Shown in pieces: positions 8,834 through 17,687 of a DNA stretch of 64,000 nucleotides. The DNA comes from Salinivenus sp. (lineage in GTDB: Bacteria; Bacteroidota; Rhodothermia; Rhodothermales; Salinibacteraceae). The DNA is taken from positions 22,327-86,326 of the forward strand of contig JAHENZ010000222.1 in NCBI GenBank assembly GCA_018609755.1, in the 5' to 3' direction. Both the position numbers and the translations under genes were made by a program. The notes below the pieces were generated by a model. It ran no database searches and was not told where the DNA came from. It saw only the letters and a program-made list of their open reading frames with translations. Numbering within the stretch: position 1 is the first letter of the stretch; every line of letters begins with the position of its first letter.

Positions 8834-8990
8834 CTTGCACAACTGAAAAGCGAGAAATCGCGGATATCGTGACGCTGTTTCCGTCTGTATCTCCTGCGCG
8901 GAATATGCTTGGGATCGCCGCTGCCAGCAAACGGGGACGATTGTGGCGTCAGGGGACCGACGCTCAAAACCGCCAGAGTCGTTGTGCAAG
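8834..8990 (-). mobile_element. MITE-like element, copy A (CTTGCACAAC ends)
   Basis: The element begins CTTGCACAAC and ends GTTGTGCAAG, a perfect 10 bp terminal inverted repeat. Its reverse complement matches 36732-36889 over the whole length with scattered mismatches (shared blocks such as GAGCGTCGGTCCCC and AACAGCGTCACGA). It has no coding capacity, so it would need a transposase supplied elsewhere. No clear target duplication is visible. Confidence 0.75.
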
Positions 8991-9160
8991 GGCACTAAGT
9001 GACCAGTCAAGAAGAAGGGGTCGAGGGCAGAATCGAAACCACACACTCCGGATCGTATTCAGGGGGCCCGAAAACCACTCGATACAGAACGGCCTCCCGA
9101 CGCGAAAAACAGGAGGTCCCACCACGTCAGGCCTCCCCCATCTCTCCCCAACATACGGAG

Positions 9161-9186
9161 GGCCGGACCCAATCCCGGATCCGGCC
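9161..9186 (-). terminator. Possible terminator hairpin after ompH
   Basis: GGCCGGA pairs with TCCGGCC around a 12-base loop, 36 bp past the stop codon of the last gene of the bamA-ompH cluster. No T run follows on the minus strand. Confidence 0.35.
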
Positions 9187-9221
9187 TTCACGTAAGATGT
9201 CACCCGGGGACAGAACGTCCG

Positions 9222-9833
9222 TTACTGGCCTCCGCCCTGCGTGGATGGCGTGCCACTCGGCTGCACCGTGGGCGACGGCTCTTCCGGCGCCTGCTGGAGC
9301 TGAATGCCGAGCTCCTGGGCCACGTCCGGCGAAATGTTGACCACCGAACTGCTATTCTCATCAACGTCCAACAGGGCCTGGCTGCGGAGCACCACGTCTA
9401 GATTCTGCTCCGACGACACCGTCTCGATCGCGCTCTGCAGATCTTCGAGCAGAGGCTGCATCAGTTCACGTTCGCGCTTGCGGAGCTCCTGCTGGCGCTG
9501 CTGCGAAGACTTCTGTAGTCTCTGTTGCATCTGACGGAGCTCACGCTCGCGCTCCGCCCGCGCCGAGTCCGAAAGAAGCGACTGCTGCTGTTGATACTGC
9601 TGCATCTTGCGCTGCAGCTCCTTCTGCTCCTTCTGGAGCTCTTGCTGCTGCTGTCGCGCCTCCTGCTGGAGCTGGCGCTGGATGTCGCTCATTTCCGGCA
9701 TGTTGGCCAGCAGGGCCTCCTGATTGGCATACCCAATCTTTTGTCCCTGCGCGGTCGGTAGCAGGAGAAACGAGGTCAGAACCAGTGCGACAACGGAAGT
9801 ACAAACTCGATTAACCATAGTGGTAAAAGACAT
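9222..9833 (-). CDS. OmpH/Skp-family periplasmic chaperone, second copy
   Basis: Skp-like chaperones hold unfolded outer-membrane proteins in the periplasm for delivery to the Bam complex. The protein (203 residues) has a signal peptide ending near VLTSFLLLPTAQGQ, the family start QKIGYANQEALLANMPEM, a long Gln/Arg-rich coiled coil (residues ~55-130), and a small C-terminal domain (SEQNLDVVLRSQALL...VDENSSSVVNISPDVAQEL). A Pro/Ser/Gly tail follows. An ATG five codons in is an alternative start. It lies 54 bp behind the other ompH, forming a tandem pair after bamA. Confidence 0.9.
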   Translation of the reverse strand: MSFTTMVNRVCTSVVALVLTSFLLLPTAQGQKIGYANQEALLANMPEMSDIQRQLQQEARQQQQELQKEQKELQRKMQQYQQQQSLLSDSARAERERELRQMQQRLQKSSQQRQQELRKRERELMQPLLEDLQSAIETVSSEQNLDVVLRSQALLDVDENSSSVVNISPDVAQELGIQLQQAPEEPSPTVQPSGTPSTQGGGQ

Positions 9834-9887
9834 TCTCAGGAAAAGCGGTGTGTCGACAGTAGAAAAATCGTGCTTCGTTCAGCGGGT

Positions 9888-10457
9888 CTACTGCTGCCCG
9901 CTTTGCTGGTCAACATTAATGCCAAGTTCTCGGAGAACCCGGTCACTCAGGTCGTGCTCGTCGCTGGCGTACAAGAAAAGAGCCTCCCCCTTTTGGTCCA
10001 TCACGTAGTCGTACCCGTCAGCAGTCGCAACGCTCTGGGTGGCTTCGAGGATGCGCTCTTGCAGGGGCCGCATGAGCTCCTTCTGGCGCGTATACAACTC
10101 CCCTTCCGGCCCGAAGTACCGCTGTCGGAGTTGCTCGACCTCTTTGCGGGCCTTTTGAATGGCCTGCTGCTTCCGCTTTCGCTCTTCTTCGGTGTATAGA
10201 AGCTCTCGGGCCTCAAATTCCTCCTCAAGCGCCTGGACCTTCTGTCGCCTCTGCTCAATCTCCTTCTGCCACTTCTGCTCGAGCTTGTCGAGCTTCTGCT
10301 GAACCGTGGCGTACTCCGGCATCTCGCTCAGCACGTATTCGGTGTCCACGTAGCCAATCTTCTGCTGTGCGGCCGCCGGCACCGACAGCCCAAGGCCGAG
10401 GATCACCCCGGCAAGAACGGCCTGCAGGGCCCGCGGTCCGAGGAAAGATACCTGCAT
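9888..10457 (-). CDS. OmpH/Skp-family periplasmic chaperone, first copy
   Basis: A 189-residue Skp-like chaperone with a signal peptide ending VPAAAQQ, the family opening KIGYVDTEYVLSEMPEYATVQ, a charged coiled coil (residues ~50-125) and the C-terminal DGYDYVMDQKGEALFLYAS segment typical of OmpH. The ORF track extends to a TTG at 10484. The ATG at 10457 is preferred because it places the signal peptide correctly. The gene lies 89 bp after the bamA stop and before the second ompH, the usual Bacteroidota arrangement. Confidence 0.92.
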   Translation of the reverse strand: MQVSFLGPRALQAVLAGVILGLGLSVPAAAQQKIGYVDTEYVLSEMPEYATVQQKLDKLEQKWQKEIEQRRQKVQALEEEFEARELLYTEEERKRKQQAIQKARKEVEQLRQRYFGPEGELYTRQKELMRPLQERILEATQSVATADGYDYVMDQKGEALFLYASDEHDLSDRVLRELGINVDQQSGQQ

Positions 10458-10546
10458 CCAACGCGGAAGGCGAAGTTGAACCAACAGCCCGTACCGTCGA
10501 CGAAAGAGGACACGCAGTGATCAGTCGATCGCTCACCCCCAAGGGG

Positions 10547-13066
10547 TCATCTTCCTCCCCCGCCCTGCCCCAGCGAGAACTGAAACGTCCAACTTGGAGT
10601 CCCTCCTCCCCCTTGAAGCGGCCTGAATTGATCAAAGTTGTATCCGTAGTTGAACTCAAGCATCCCGACGATCGGCAGGAACAGCTTTACGCCGACGCCC
10701 GCTGAGCGGTACAGGTTCGACGGGTTGTAGGTGTCGAGGCCGCCCCACGCCCCCACCGCGTCGAGAAAGAGGTACGGGCGGGCCTGAAGCTGCTGGGATT
10801 CTACGGCCATCCACCGAAACTCGGACGTGTACTTGTTCAGGATTTGCGCCCCTGCGGGCTCCAGCCCCCTATTCGGGCGCTGGGTCTTCGGCCCGATCAC
10901 CCCGCGCGGATACCCCCGCATGTAGATCGGCTCGGTTCCAAAGTTTCGGCCCTGGTAGTCAAAGGCCGTCCCTCCGACCTCGAACTTCTCGTATTCAACG
11001 TTCTCCCCCGTAATCGACCCAATGTATCCGAAGTCCGTCCCCATTCCGAAGGAGAAGTTCTCTCCCAGCGGCACGTTCCAGTTGGTCGTCAGTTTCCACT
11101 TGTGGTACTGTTCGAAGTCTCCCAGCGGCGGGGCTACCTCAACCGAGAGCCGCACGTTCGACCCCGAGCTGGGAAAGCGGGGATTGTCGAGCGAATTCCG
11201 AGTCAGGCTTTGCTGTACACTGATCGACTGGCTACGTCCCGTCGGGATACTGCCAAAAAGGCCCTCGCTCCGCCGGTTGTCGGCCTGGGTAGAGTCGACG
11301 ACGTATCCTCGATTGTTATACAGGCGGTAGCTGACAGTCGTCCCCGTCTGAAACTTGTCGTCCGGCCAGCCGAGGCGCTGCCGCACGAAGAGGTTGGTCG
11401 ACAGGTTCTGGAACAGCCCATTCTGCACCCTGGACCGCCGGCTCCTGTAAAACCCTCGCGTGTACTTCGAATACGAGACGGACCCTCCAATGGGCGTGGG
11501 CCGCCCCCGAAACCACGGCTCCGTGAATGAGAGCGAGTAGTTCTGATAGTAGCGCCCGTTGGTACGCACGTTTACCGACAGCTTCTGGCCGTCGCCGGAG
11601 GGGAGGGGGCGCCACGCGCTGCCGTCAAAGAGCTTCTGAGCCGAGAAGTTGTTGAACTGGAATCCGAGCTGGAGTACGATGCCGAACTGCCCAAAGGTGC
11701 CAGAGAGTTCCAACTGGTCGCTCCCTACCTCCTTCACATCGTAGGTCAGGTTCGCCTTCTTCTCCTCCTCGTCGACACTGACCGACGGTCCCCCCTTCAG
11801 CGACTGCTTGCTGAAGTAGCTGAGCTGGCTCAGCCGTCGAATCGACTCCTGAATGGCGCTCCGGCTGAAGCGCTCGCCCGGCACCGTGTAGAGCTCCCGC
11901 CGGATGACGTAGTCGTTGGTTTTGGTATTACCACTAATTTGGATGTCGCCGAACTCGTACACGTCCCCTTCCCGGACATCAAAGGTGATGGCAAGGGAGT
12001 CCTCGGCGGTCACCTGCACGGTCGGCTGTACGTTGGCCCGCATGTAGCCGCGGTCCATGTATAGGCCCATCACGTCGGTGCCCTTCCGGTTTCCGCGGAG
12101 ATTTTTCTCCATCGCCACGGCATTGTAGACTTCTCCCTTCCGAAGACCAAGGCGATTGGTGAGCGTCTGGTCCGAAAAGACGGTGTTCCCCTCCCAGTCC
12201 ACCTCACTCACGTAGTACTGGTTCCCCTCCCGCACCGTCACGTCAATGCCAATGCCCTCGTCGCTGACGTAGTAGACGGAGTCGGAGACGATCTGCGCGT
12301 CGTAGTACCCGTGCTCGCGGTAGTGATCGATCACCTTCTGGAGGTCCTCTTCAAACGCGTCCTCCATAAACTTCTCCCCTTTCCAGAACCGCCACCAGCG
12401 GTTTTCCCTCGTCTTCTCCATCGCCCCCCGCAGATCTCCGTCGTCAAAGCGCTCGTTTCCAGAAAATTGGATCCGCTCGACCTCAACCTCTTGTTTCCGG
12501 TCCACCTCAAAGGCAAGGACGACGTTGCCCGTTTCTCGCGTCGTCTTGTCCACCGTGACTTCCGTCCGCCGATAGCCCTTGTCGCTGTAAAAGTCCCTGA
12601 TAATTTGCTTCGTGCGCTCCACATCCGAGGGGCGCACAGGCTGGCCCTGGATGAGGGGGATCTTTTCCTTGAGGTCGTCCTCGTGCCGCCCCTTGATGCC
12701 GTTCATCGTGTAGTTCACGAGGGTCGGCTCCGGCGTGACCTCAATCACGAGGTCGATTCGGTTTCCACTCTGGTTTTCTCGGTAAATGGCCACGTCGGAG
12801 AACATGCCGACCTCATAGATCGACCGAATGGCCTCTGCGACCGTGTCGCCCGAGGGGAGGGTAATGGTCTGCCCCGTAGACAGGCCACTGGACTGAATCA
12901 CGAACTGCCGGGTCCGCTGATTCTCAACCCCCTCGACCCGAATGTTCTTAATCATGTAACTGGGCGGCCCGCTCATTCCCCCCGCCGCTCCCCCCGGCGT
13001 TTGGGCAAACAGGGGCATCCCGCCCACAAACAAAGCAAGTAGGAAAACCGAAAGCGTTGAGCGCAT
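10547..13066 (-). CDS. bamA: Outer membrane protein assembly factor BamA
   Basis: Core of the machinery that folds beta-barrel proteins into the outer membrane. The 839-residue protein has a signal peptide (FLLALFVGGMPLFAQ), then about five POTRA domains over residues ~35-430 (first IKNIRVEGVENQRTRQFVI; each has the beta-alpha-alpha-beta-beta pattern), and a C-terminal barrel ending LEFNYGYNF...WTFQFSL. Other barrel marks are YMRGYPRGVIGP (the loop-6 region, where the family has VRGY/F) and FLDAVGAWGG. The last barrel strand is followed by GQGGGGR, so the usual terminal aromatic is not at the very end. The ATG at 13066 fits the signal peptide. Cluster order is uppS-bamA-ompH-ompH. Confidence 0.95.
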   Translation of the reverse strand: MRSTLSVFLLALFVGGMPLFAQTPGGAAGGMSGPPSYMIKNIRVEGVENQRTRQFVIQSSGLSTGQTITLPSGDTVAEAIRSIYEVGMFSDVAIYRENQSGNRIDLVIEVTPEPTLVNYTMNGIKGRHEDDLKEKIPLIQGQPVRPSDVERTKQIIRDFYSDKGYRRTEVTVDKTTRETGNVVLAFEVDRKQEVEVERIQFSGNERFDDGDLRGAMEKTRENRWWRFWKGEKFMEDAFEEDLQKVIDHYREHGYYDAQIVSDSVYYVSDEGIGIDVTVREGNQYYVSEVDWEGNTVFSDQTLTNRLGLRKGEVYNAVAMEKNLRGNRKGTDVMGLYMDRGYMRANVQPTVQVTAEDSLAITFDVREGDVYEFGDIQISGNTKTNDYVIRRELYTVPGERFSRSAIQESIRRLSQLSYFSKQSLKGGPSVSVDEEEKKANLTYDVKEVGSDQLELSGTFGQFGIVLQLGFQFNNFSAQKLFDGSAWRPLPSGDGQKLSVNVRTNGRYYQNYSLSFTEPWFRGRPTPIGGSVSYSKYTRGFYRSRRSRVQNGLFQNLSTNLFVRQRLGWPDDKFQTGTTVSYRLYNNRGYVVDSTQADNRRSEGLFGSIPTGRSQSISVQQSLTRNSLDNPRFPSSGSNVRLSVEVAPPLGDFEQYHKWKLTTNWNVPLGENFSFGMGTDFGYIGSITGENVEYEKFEVGGTAFDYQGRNFGTEPIYMRGYPRGVIGPKTQRPNRGLEPAGAQILNKYTSEFRWMAVESQQLQARPYLFLDAVGAWGGLDTYNPSNLYRSAGVGVKLFLPIVGMLEFNYGYNFDQFRPLQGGGGTPSWTFQFSLGQGGGGR

Positions 13067-13390
13067 ACCGATGGACCACTTGGTGAAGAATCTCGCAGCA
13101 GACGCTTCGGACACGCGAATGCTCGGCTAAAACTGCCCCCGGAACGGGCAGTTTCACGTTCGCCTGGACGATCACGAGCATAACGGAGCTTCCCCGAGAA
13201 TTATTCTCCGGTCGCCCATTCAATCGAGCCTGGAATCGTGAAATCTCCCCAAAGCACGTTCAAAACGCGATCGTTTATCCTTCGATGATGCCCGAGAGTC
13301 CCCGTCAGAATCAGAGACATACAGACCGCCGATCGGGAAGAACGGGACTCGCCGCTCCCTCGTGCTTCCGTCGAACGGCGAAGACCGGCG
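13067..13390. other. 324 bp gap between uppS and bamA
   Basis: No gene seen. It may hold a separate bamA promoter. I see no strong hairpin or repeat. Confidence 0.5.
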
Positions 13391-14212
13391 TTACGCGTCA
13401 TTCGGGACTTCTTCGTAGGCCGCCTGGGCAACACGACCGAAGCGACGGTCGCGGTCCTGATAGCTGCGCAGGGCGTCGTAGAGCTGCTCGCGCCGGAAAT
13501 CTGGCCAGTAGTCGTCGGTGATAAAGAGCTCGGTATAGGCGCATTGCCAGAGCAAGAAATTGGAGAGCCGGTACTCGCCTCCCGTGCGAATGAGAAGATC
13601 CGGGTCCGGCAGTTCCGCCGTATCGAGCTGCGTGTCGATCAGCGACTCGTCAATGTCGCCGGGTTGAATGTCGCCTTGCTGCACGCGCTCGGCGAGGGCC
13701 TGCATCGCCTGGACGATTTCGGTGCGGCCACTGTAGGACAGGGCAAGCGTGAGGGTCATCCGGTCGTTGTCCGCCGTATCGGCCTTCGTCTGGTCGAGGG
13801 CGTCCTGGCACGAGGAGGGCAACTCCGAAAGATCCCCAATCGTACGCAGTCGGATGTTATTCTCCATCAGGGTGGCCCGCTCTTCCTGAATCGTATGGAT
13901 GAGCAGCTCCATGAGGGCGTTCACCTCGGCGTCGGGCCGCTCCCAGTTTTCAGTACTGAAGGTGTAGAGCGTGAGGTAGTCGATTCCGATTTCTGCGCAG
14001 GCCTCCGTCACCTCACGGACGGAGGTCACCCCCTCGTGGTGACCGCGGAACCGGGCCTTCTCCCGCCGCTGGGCCCAACGGCCATTGCCGTCCATGATGC
14101 AAGCGATGTGGGTCGGGAGCTCTCCGCGGTCCTTCAGCGCGCGTTGCTGCTGTTCGTCGGACGGGGAGGTTCCGTTGGATGACCCATTCGAGGGGTGTCG
14201 GGAAGAGTCCAT
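13391..14212 (-). CDS. uppS: Undecaprenyl diphosphate synthase (cis-prenyltransferase)
   Basis: Makes the C55 lipid carrier for peptidoglycan and other envelope polymers. Signature HIACIMDGNGRWAQ contains the catalytic Asp41; YTFSTENWERP and, at the C-terminus, DLLIRTGGEYRLSNFLLWQ and FITDDYWPDF complete the family pattern. The protein is 273 residues, with a Ser/Asn/Gln-rich N-terminal ~30 residues beyond the usual start. The ATG at 14212 is taken because upstream codons show no similarity and run into the intergenic repeat region. Confidence 0.95.
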   Translation of the reverse strand: MDSSRHPSNGSSNGTSPSDEQQQRALKDRGELPTHIACIMDGNGRWAQRREKARFRGHHEGVTSVREVTEACAEIGIDYLTLYTFSTENWERPDAEVNALMELLIHTIQEERATLMENNIRLRTIGDLSELPSSCQDALDQTKADTADNDRMTLTLALSYSGRTEIVQAMQALAERVQQGDIQPGDIDESLIDTQLDTAELPDPDLLIRTGGEYRLSNFLLWQCAYTELFITDDYWPDFRREQLYDALRSYQDRDRRFGRVAQAAYEEVPNDA

Positions 14213-14724
14213 AGCGTGTGTGGATCCGACCAGGCAAAGACGAGTGAGGAGCGCAAGTACCGGGGGCCTCCCGGCACCGTACGCCCTCCGAATTCCAAAT
14301 GTGGGAGGGCGCCGTTGGAGACGTTCCGGCGAACCAATGGGAACAGCGCAATCCCGAACCGGCAACGGCCCCTAACTTCTGACAACAATGTAACATACGA
14401 GCGTCCCCGGCCGAAGGTCAACGGCGGCGCGTGGACATTGCGTCAACACCCCGTTCTGCACCTCTCAGAACCGATCCTTCGCAACAATTCATCTAGTGCC
14501 GTGTCAATGCTTATTCTTCCTGCGCCCTGCGATCTCAAAATCCAAGGCAGGTCGCTCCGAGCGAGCCAATCTGAGATTGGCATCGAGGAGCCTCCTTGAA
14601 GAGGGCTGCTCCGACTGGAAGATTTCTCGACGTAGGCAATCTCAGATTGCCATGCTCGAAATGACGTGCGCGGATTTTGGATTTTGAGATCGCGCACACC
14701 CGCACAATCACAATTGACGCACCA
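14213..14724. other. 512 bp gap between rseP and uppS holding an inverted-repeat element
   Basis: No gene supported. The part next to rseP contains the nested palindromes described at 14534-14690. The part next to uppS (14213-14500) should contain the uppS promoter. The gap interrupts an otherwise classical dxr-rseP-uppS-bamA order. Confidence 0.6.
14534..14690. repeat. Inverted-repeat element with nested palindromes
   Basis: Outer arms GATCTCAAAATCCAA and TTGGATTTTGAGATC are perfectly complementary over 15 bp. Inside each arm lies a second palindrome (CCAATCTGAGATTGG on the left, GCAATCTCAGATTGC on the right), so the whole ~157 bp can fold as one long hairpin or as two small ones. The right half contains GAAATGAC and GATTTCTCG, words common in intergenic repeats of many bacteria. 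There is no coding potential. Confidence 0.7.
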
Positions 14725-16167
14725 CTAGAGCCGAAGGATGTCGTTGAAAATGAGAAAGGCCATGAAGCCGAGGAGGAGAATCATGCCCACCTGCTGGGCC
14801 ACGAGTCGCACCCGCACCGATGGGCGGCGGCGCGTGACGGCCTCGTAGAGCAAGAACATCAACTGGCCACCGTCCAGCGCGGGAATCGGGAGGATGTTCA
14901 TGATGGCAAGAGTCACGGAAAGAATCGCTACGAGGCGCCAAAACATGATAGCGCCTTGCTGGGCAGCCTCGCTCGTAACCTGCGCAATCATGACGGGGCC
15001 GCCCAGGCTCTCCCGGAAACTGTCCCGCCCGGTGATGACGCGCTTGAGCGTAACCACGATGTTGCGCGTGTTTTCCCATACCGACGTGGCGCCGGCCACC
15101 AGGGCTTCTCCGGGTCCGAAGGACACCTTCTTCACCCCAAGCTCGGAGTAGAGCATCTGCAGCGTCGTGGGATTCGATCGGGGTCCCACCACTCCGAGTA
15201 CGTAGCGATCCTCTTCCTCAAGATGCATCGGCGATGCTGTAGCTTCGTACACGAGCCCGTTCTTCGTTTGCCGCACCAGTACAGCGGGCCCGGCCGACGT
15301 GTCCGCAGTGGCGAGCGAGTCGGGCCGCCGCCAGCGAAAGGTCACCGGCTCGCTCCCTGCATCCTGAATGTATTTGCTCATCTCTTGCCAGAAGCGAACG
15401 GTGTCCCCATCGATGGCAATGATGCGGTCGCCGGTCTGAAGCCCGATCGAGTCGGCCGGAGATCCCTTCCGCACGCCCCCGATGAGGGGGGGCTGGTACC
15501 CGAGCCCAAACCCCTGGTTGTTGTTCTGTGCACGGCTCAGCCGCGTGATAATGTTGGCCGGCCCCACGAGACGCTGCTCCTTTCCGTCCCGCCGGACAGT
15601 GAATGTGAGCGAGTCGGCGGCCACGAGCGCGGACGGATTGATCTGATCGAAGCGCTCGAACGCCCGGCCATTCACCTCCAGAATCTTGTCGCCCGTCCGC
15701 AGGCCGATGTCGTGGGCCACCGACGCCTCTTCCACGTAAATCTGCTCCACATTCTGCGTCGGAATATAGGTATCGCCCTGCACCCACTGAATGCCGGAAA
15801 AGATGATGAGGCCGAGGATGACGTTGAACACGACGCCGGCACTGATGACGACGATGCGCTGCCACACCGGCTTCGCCCGAAATTCCCACGGGTCCGGCTC
15901 CTCTTCTACGTGGTCGGTATCGAGACTCTCGTCGATCATGCCGCTGATCTTCACGTATCCGCCCAACGGCGTGGCCCCGACGACGTACTCGGTATCGCCG
16001 TAGTGCCGCCCAAAGATCGTCGGCGGGAAGCCGATCGAGAAGCGCTCCACCCGCATCCCGAAGTACTTGGCCGTCAGGAAGTGGCCAAGCTCGTGAACGA
16101 ACACCAGGATGGTGATCGCCACGAGAAACCACAGGGTGGACGAGAGGATGCTGATCAAGAGATCCAT
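14725..16167 (-). CDS. rseP: Site-2 intramembrane metalloprotease RseP
   Basis: Zinc protease that cuts transmembrane anti-sigma factors and signal-peptide remnants inside the inner membrane. The active site is VFVHELGHF (His25, Glu26, His29) in the first membrane helix. The second part is NILPIPALDGGQ near the C-terminus, supplying the zinc-binding Asp. Between lie two PDZ-like segments (GLRTGDKILEVNG and GLQTGDRIIAIDG). At 480 residues it is slightly longer than E. coli RseP (450). It begins 71 bp after the dxr stop codon, as in many genomes. Confidence 0.95.
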   Translation of the reverse strand: MDLLISILSSTLWFLVAITILVFVHELGHFLTAKYFGMRVERFSIGFPPTIFGRHYGDTEYVVGATPLGGYVKISGMIDESLDTDHVEEEPDPWEFRAKPVWQRIVVISAGVVFNVILGLIIFSGIQWVQGDTYIPTQNVEQIYVEEASVAHDIGLRTGDKILEVNGRAFERFDQINPSALVAADSLTFTVRRDGKEQRLVGPANIITRLSRAQNNNQGFGLGYQPPLIGGVRKGSPADSIGLQTGDRIIAIDGDTVRFWQEMSKYIQDAGSEPVTFRWRRPDSLATADTSAGPAVLVRQTKNGLVYEATASPMHLEEEDRYVLGVVGPRSNPTTLQMLYSELGVKKVSFGPGEALVAGATSVWENTRNIVVTLKRVITGRDSFRESLGGPVMIAQVTSEAAQQGAIMFWRLVAILSVTLAIMNILPIPALDGGQLMFLLYEAVTRRRPSVRVRLVAQQVGMILLLGFMAFLIFNDILRL

Positions 16168-16238
16168 ACAGCGCAGGAACAGTCAAGGATGAAACGGGGT
16201 CGACAGTTCGCCCCAAATCCGACAGGAACAAGGACTCT

Positions 16239-17432
16239 TCAATTCGACGGTGCGGCGGCACGTTCCTCAACGCGGCGGCGCGCCTCCTCGTCCGCCGCCA
16301 CGAGATCATCGAGAGCCGGCGATTCAACGACCGACATTCGACCGAGGGTCTGCTCGATGAGGCGCGGAATGCCCAGGAAGGAGATTTGTTCGTTGAGAAA
16401 AAGCCCCACCGCTGCTTCATTGGCGGCATTGAGAATAGCTGGGGCCGTGCCGCCCGCGTCGAGGGCGTCGTAGGCGAGGCGAAGACACGGGAATTTGCCG
16501 GTGTCGGGTCGCTCAAAGTCCAGGCGCGTGAGCTCGGCCCAGTCCAGCCGTTCGTGGGGAGCGGGCCAGCGGGCCGGATAGCTAAGCGCGTACTGGATGG
16601 GGACCTTCATGTCGGGTACCCCCAGCTCCGCCTTCACCGCCCCATCTGCAAATGCTACCATCGAGTGCACGATGGACTGCGGATGAACCAGCACCTGAAT
16701 CTGCTCTACGTCGACGTCGAAGAGCCGCTGGGCCTCGATCACTTCCAACCCCTTGTTCATCATGGTGGCGGAATCAATCGTGATCTTCGCGCCCATCGAC
16801 CAATTCGGGTGGTCGAGCGCTTCCTCCACCGTGATGTCGTCAAACGTGTTCGCGTCGCGGGTGCGAAACGGCCCCCCGGACGCCGTGAGGATCAGATTCT
16901 CGACCGTTCGCTCCGACTCCCCCGCCAAACATTGAAAGATGGCCGAGTGTTCGCTGTCGACCGGCAGCAGATGAGCGTCGTGGTGGTCGAGCACGTCGTT
17001 GACGAGCGTCCCGCCCACGACCATCGTCTCCTTGTTGGCAAGGGCCACCGTATTTTCTGCTCGTAGCGCCTCCAGTACCGGCACGAGGCCCGCAAATCCG
17101 ACGACGGCCGCCATCACCACGTCCACGTCGCTTCGGGTCGCCGCTGCACAGAGTCCGTCCTGTCCGACTGACACCTCAACGTCCACGTTGGGGAGGAGCG
17201 TCCGAAACTCGTCTGCCCGCTCCTGCGCCCCCACCGCCACCATCTCAGGCCGAAACTCCCGCACCTGCTCAGCGAGCAATTCCACGTTGCCGTCACAGGT
17301 CAGCGCTCGGACGTCGAACCGATCCGGAAAAAGGCGGACCACCTCCAGTGTTTGGGTCCCAATGGACCCGGTGGCCCCGAGGACCGCGAGGCCGCGAGGG
17401 GTCTCCGACGACGGGAACGTGAAGTCAGACAT
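16239..17432 (-). CDS. dxr: 1-deoxy-D-xylulose 5-phosphate reductoisomerase
   Basis: Second step of the MEP isoprenoid pathway, making 2-C-methyl-D-erythritol 4-phosphate with NADPH. The protein (397 residues) has the NADPH motif LAVLGATGSIGTQTLEVV, the metal/substrate segment LLPVDSEHSAIFQCL, LTASGGPFR and the MNKGLEVIEA helix, all in family order. It heads the cluster dxr-rseP-uppS-bamA-ompH-ompH, and supplies precursors for the lipid carrier made by uppS. Confidence 0.96.
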   Translation of the reverse strand: MSDFTFPSSETPRGLAVLGATGSIGTQTLEVVRLFPDRFDVRALTCDGNVELLAEQVREFRPEMVAVGAQERADEFRTLLPNVDVEVSVGQDGLCAAATRSDVDVVMAAVVGFAGLVPVLEALRAENTVALANKETMVVGGTLVNDVLDHHDAHLLPVDSEHSAIFQCLAGESERTVENLILTASGGPFRTRDANTFDDITVEEALDHPNWSMGAKITIDSATMMNKGLEVIEAQRLFDVDVEQIQVLVHPQSIVHSMVAFADGAVKAELGVPDMKVPIQYALSYPARWPAPHERLDWAELTRLDFERPDTGKFPCLRLAYDALDAGGTAPAILNAANEAAVGLFLNEQISFLGIPRLIEQTLGRMSVVESPALDDLVAADEEARRRVEERAAAPSN

Positions 17433-17687
17433 GAACGGACCAGCTTGTCAACAGCAACAACGAACCGTTTTTCTACTCACGAGGATGGCTCCAATTCCGA
17501 CTGCCTGGAAACGCGACCCTCTGATGCTTCGTACGGAGCCTATCCAATGTGATTCCCGCCACTCCTTCCCTGCGGGGCTCGATTGGATTTCTGACGGCGA
17601 TTTTTTCTATCAGACGTTCCTGTGGTGCAGAACCTGGGTCTCTTTTCCATTTTTTCCAGCGTGGCCTCGTCCCTCCCGCGGTACGGG

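Larger units (their letters stand above)
8696..9221. other. 526 bp gap between panB and ompH, mostly a MITE-like element
   Basis: No supported gene. Bases 8834-8990 are a repeat with terminal inverted repeats (listed separately). Bases 9161-9186 form a hairpin beyond the ompH stop. The remainder (9000-9150) shows no recognisable structure. The panB promoter should lie just above 8695. Confidence 0.6.

Noticed and set aside
14677-16473. 598-residue plus-strand ORF opposite rseP
   Set aside because: Antisense shadow of rseP and dxr; composition rich in His and Arg, no domain seen.
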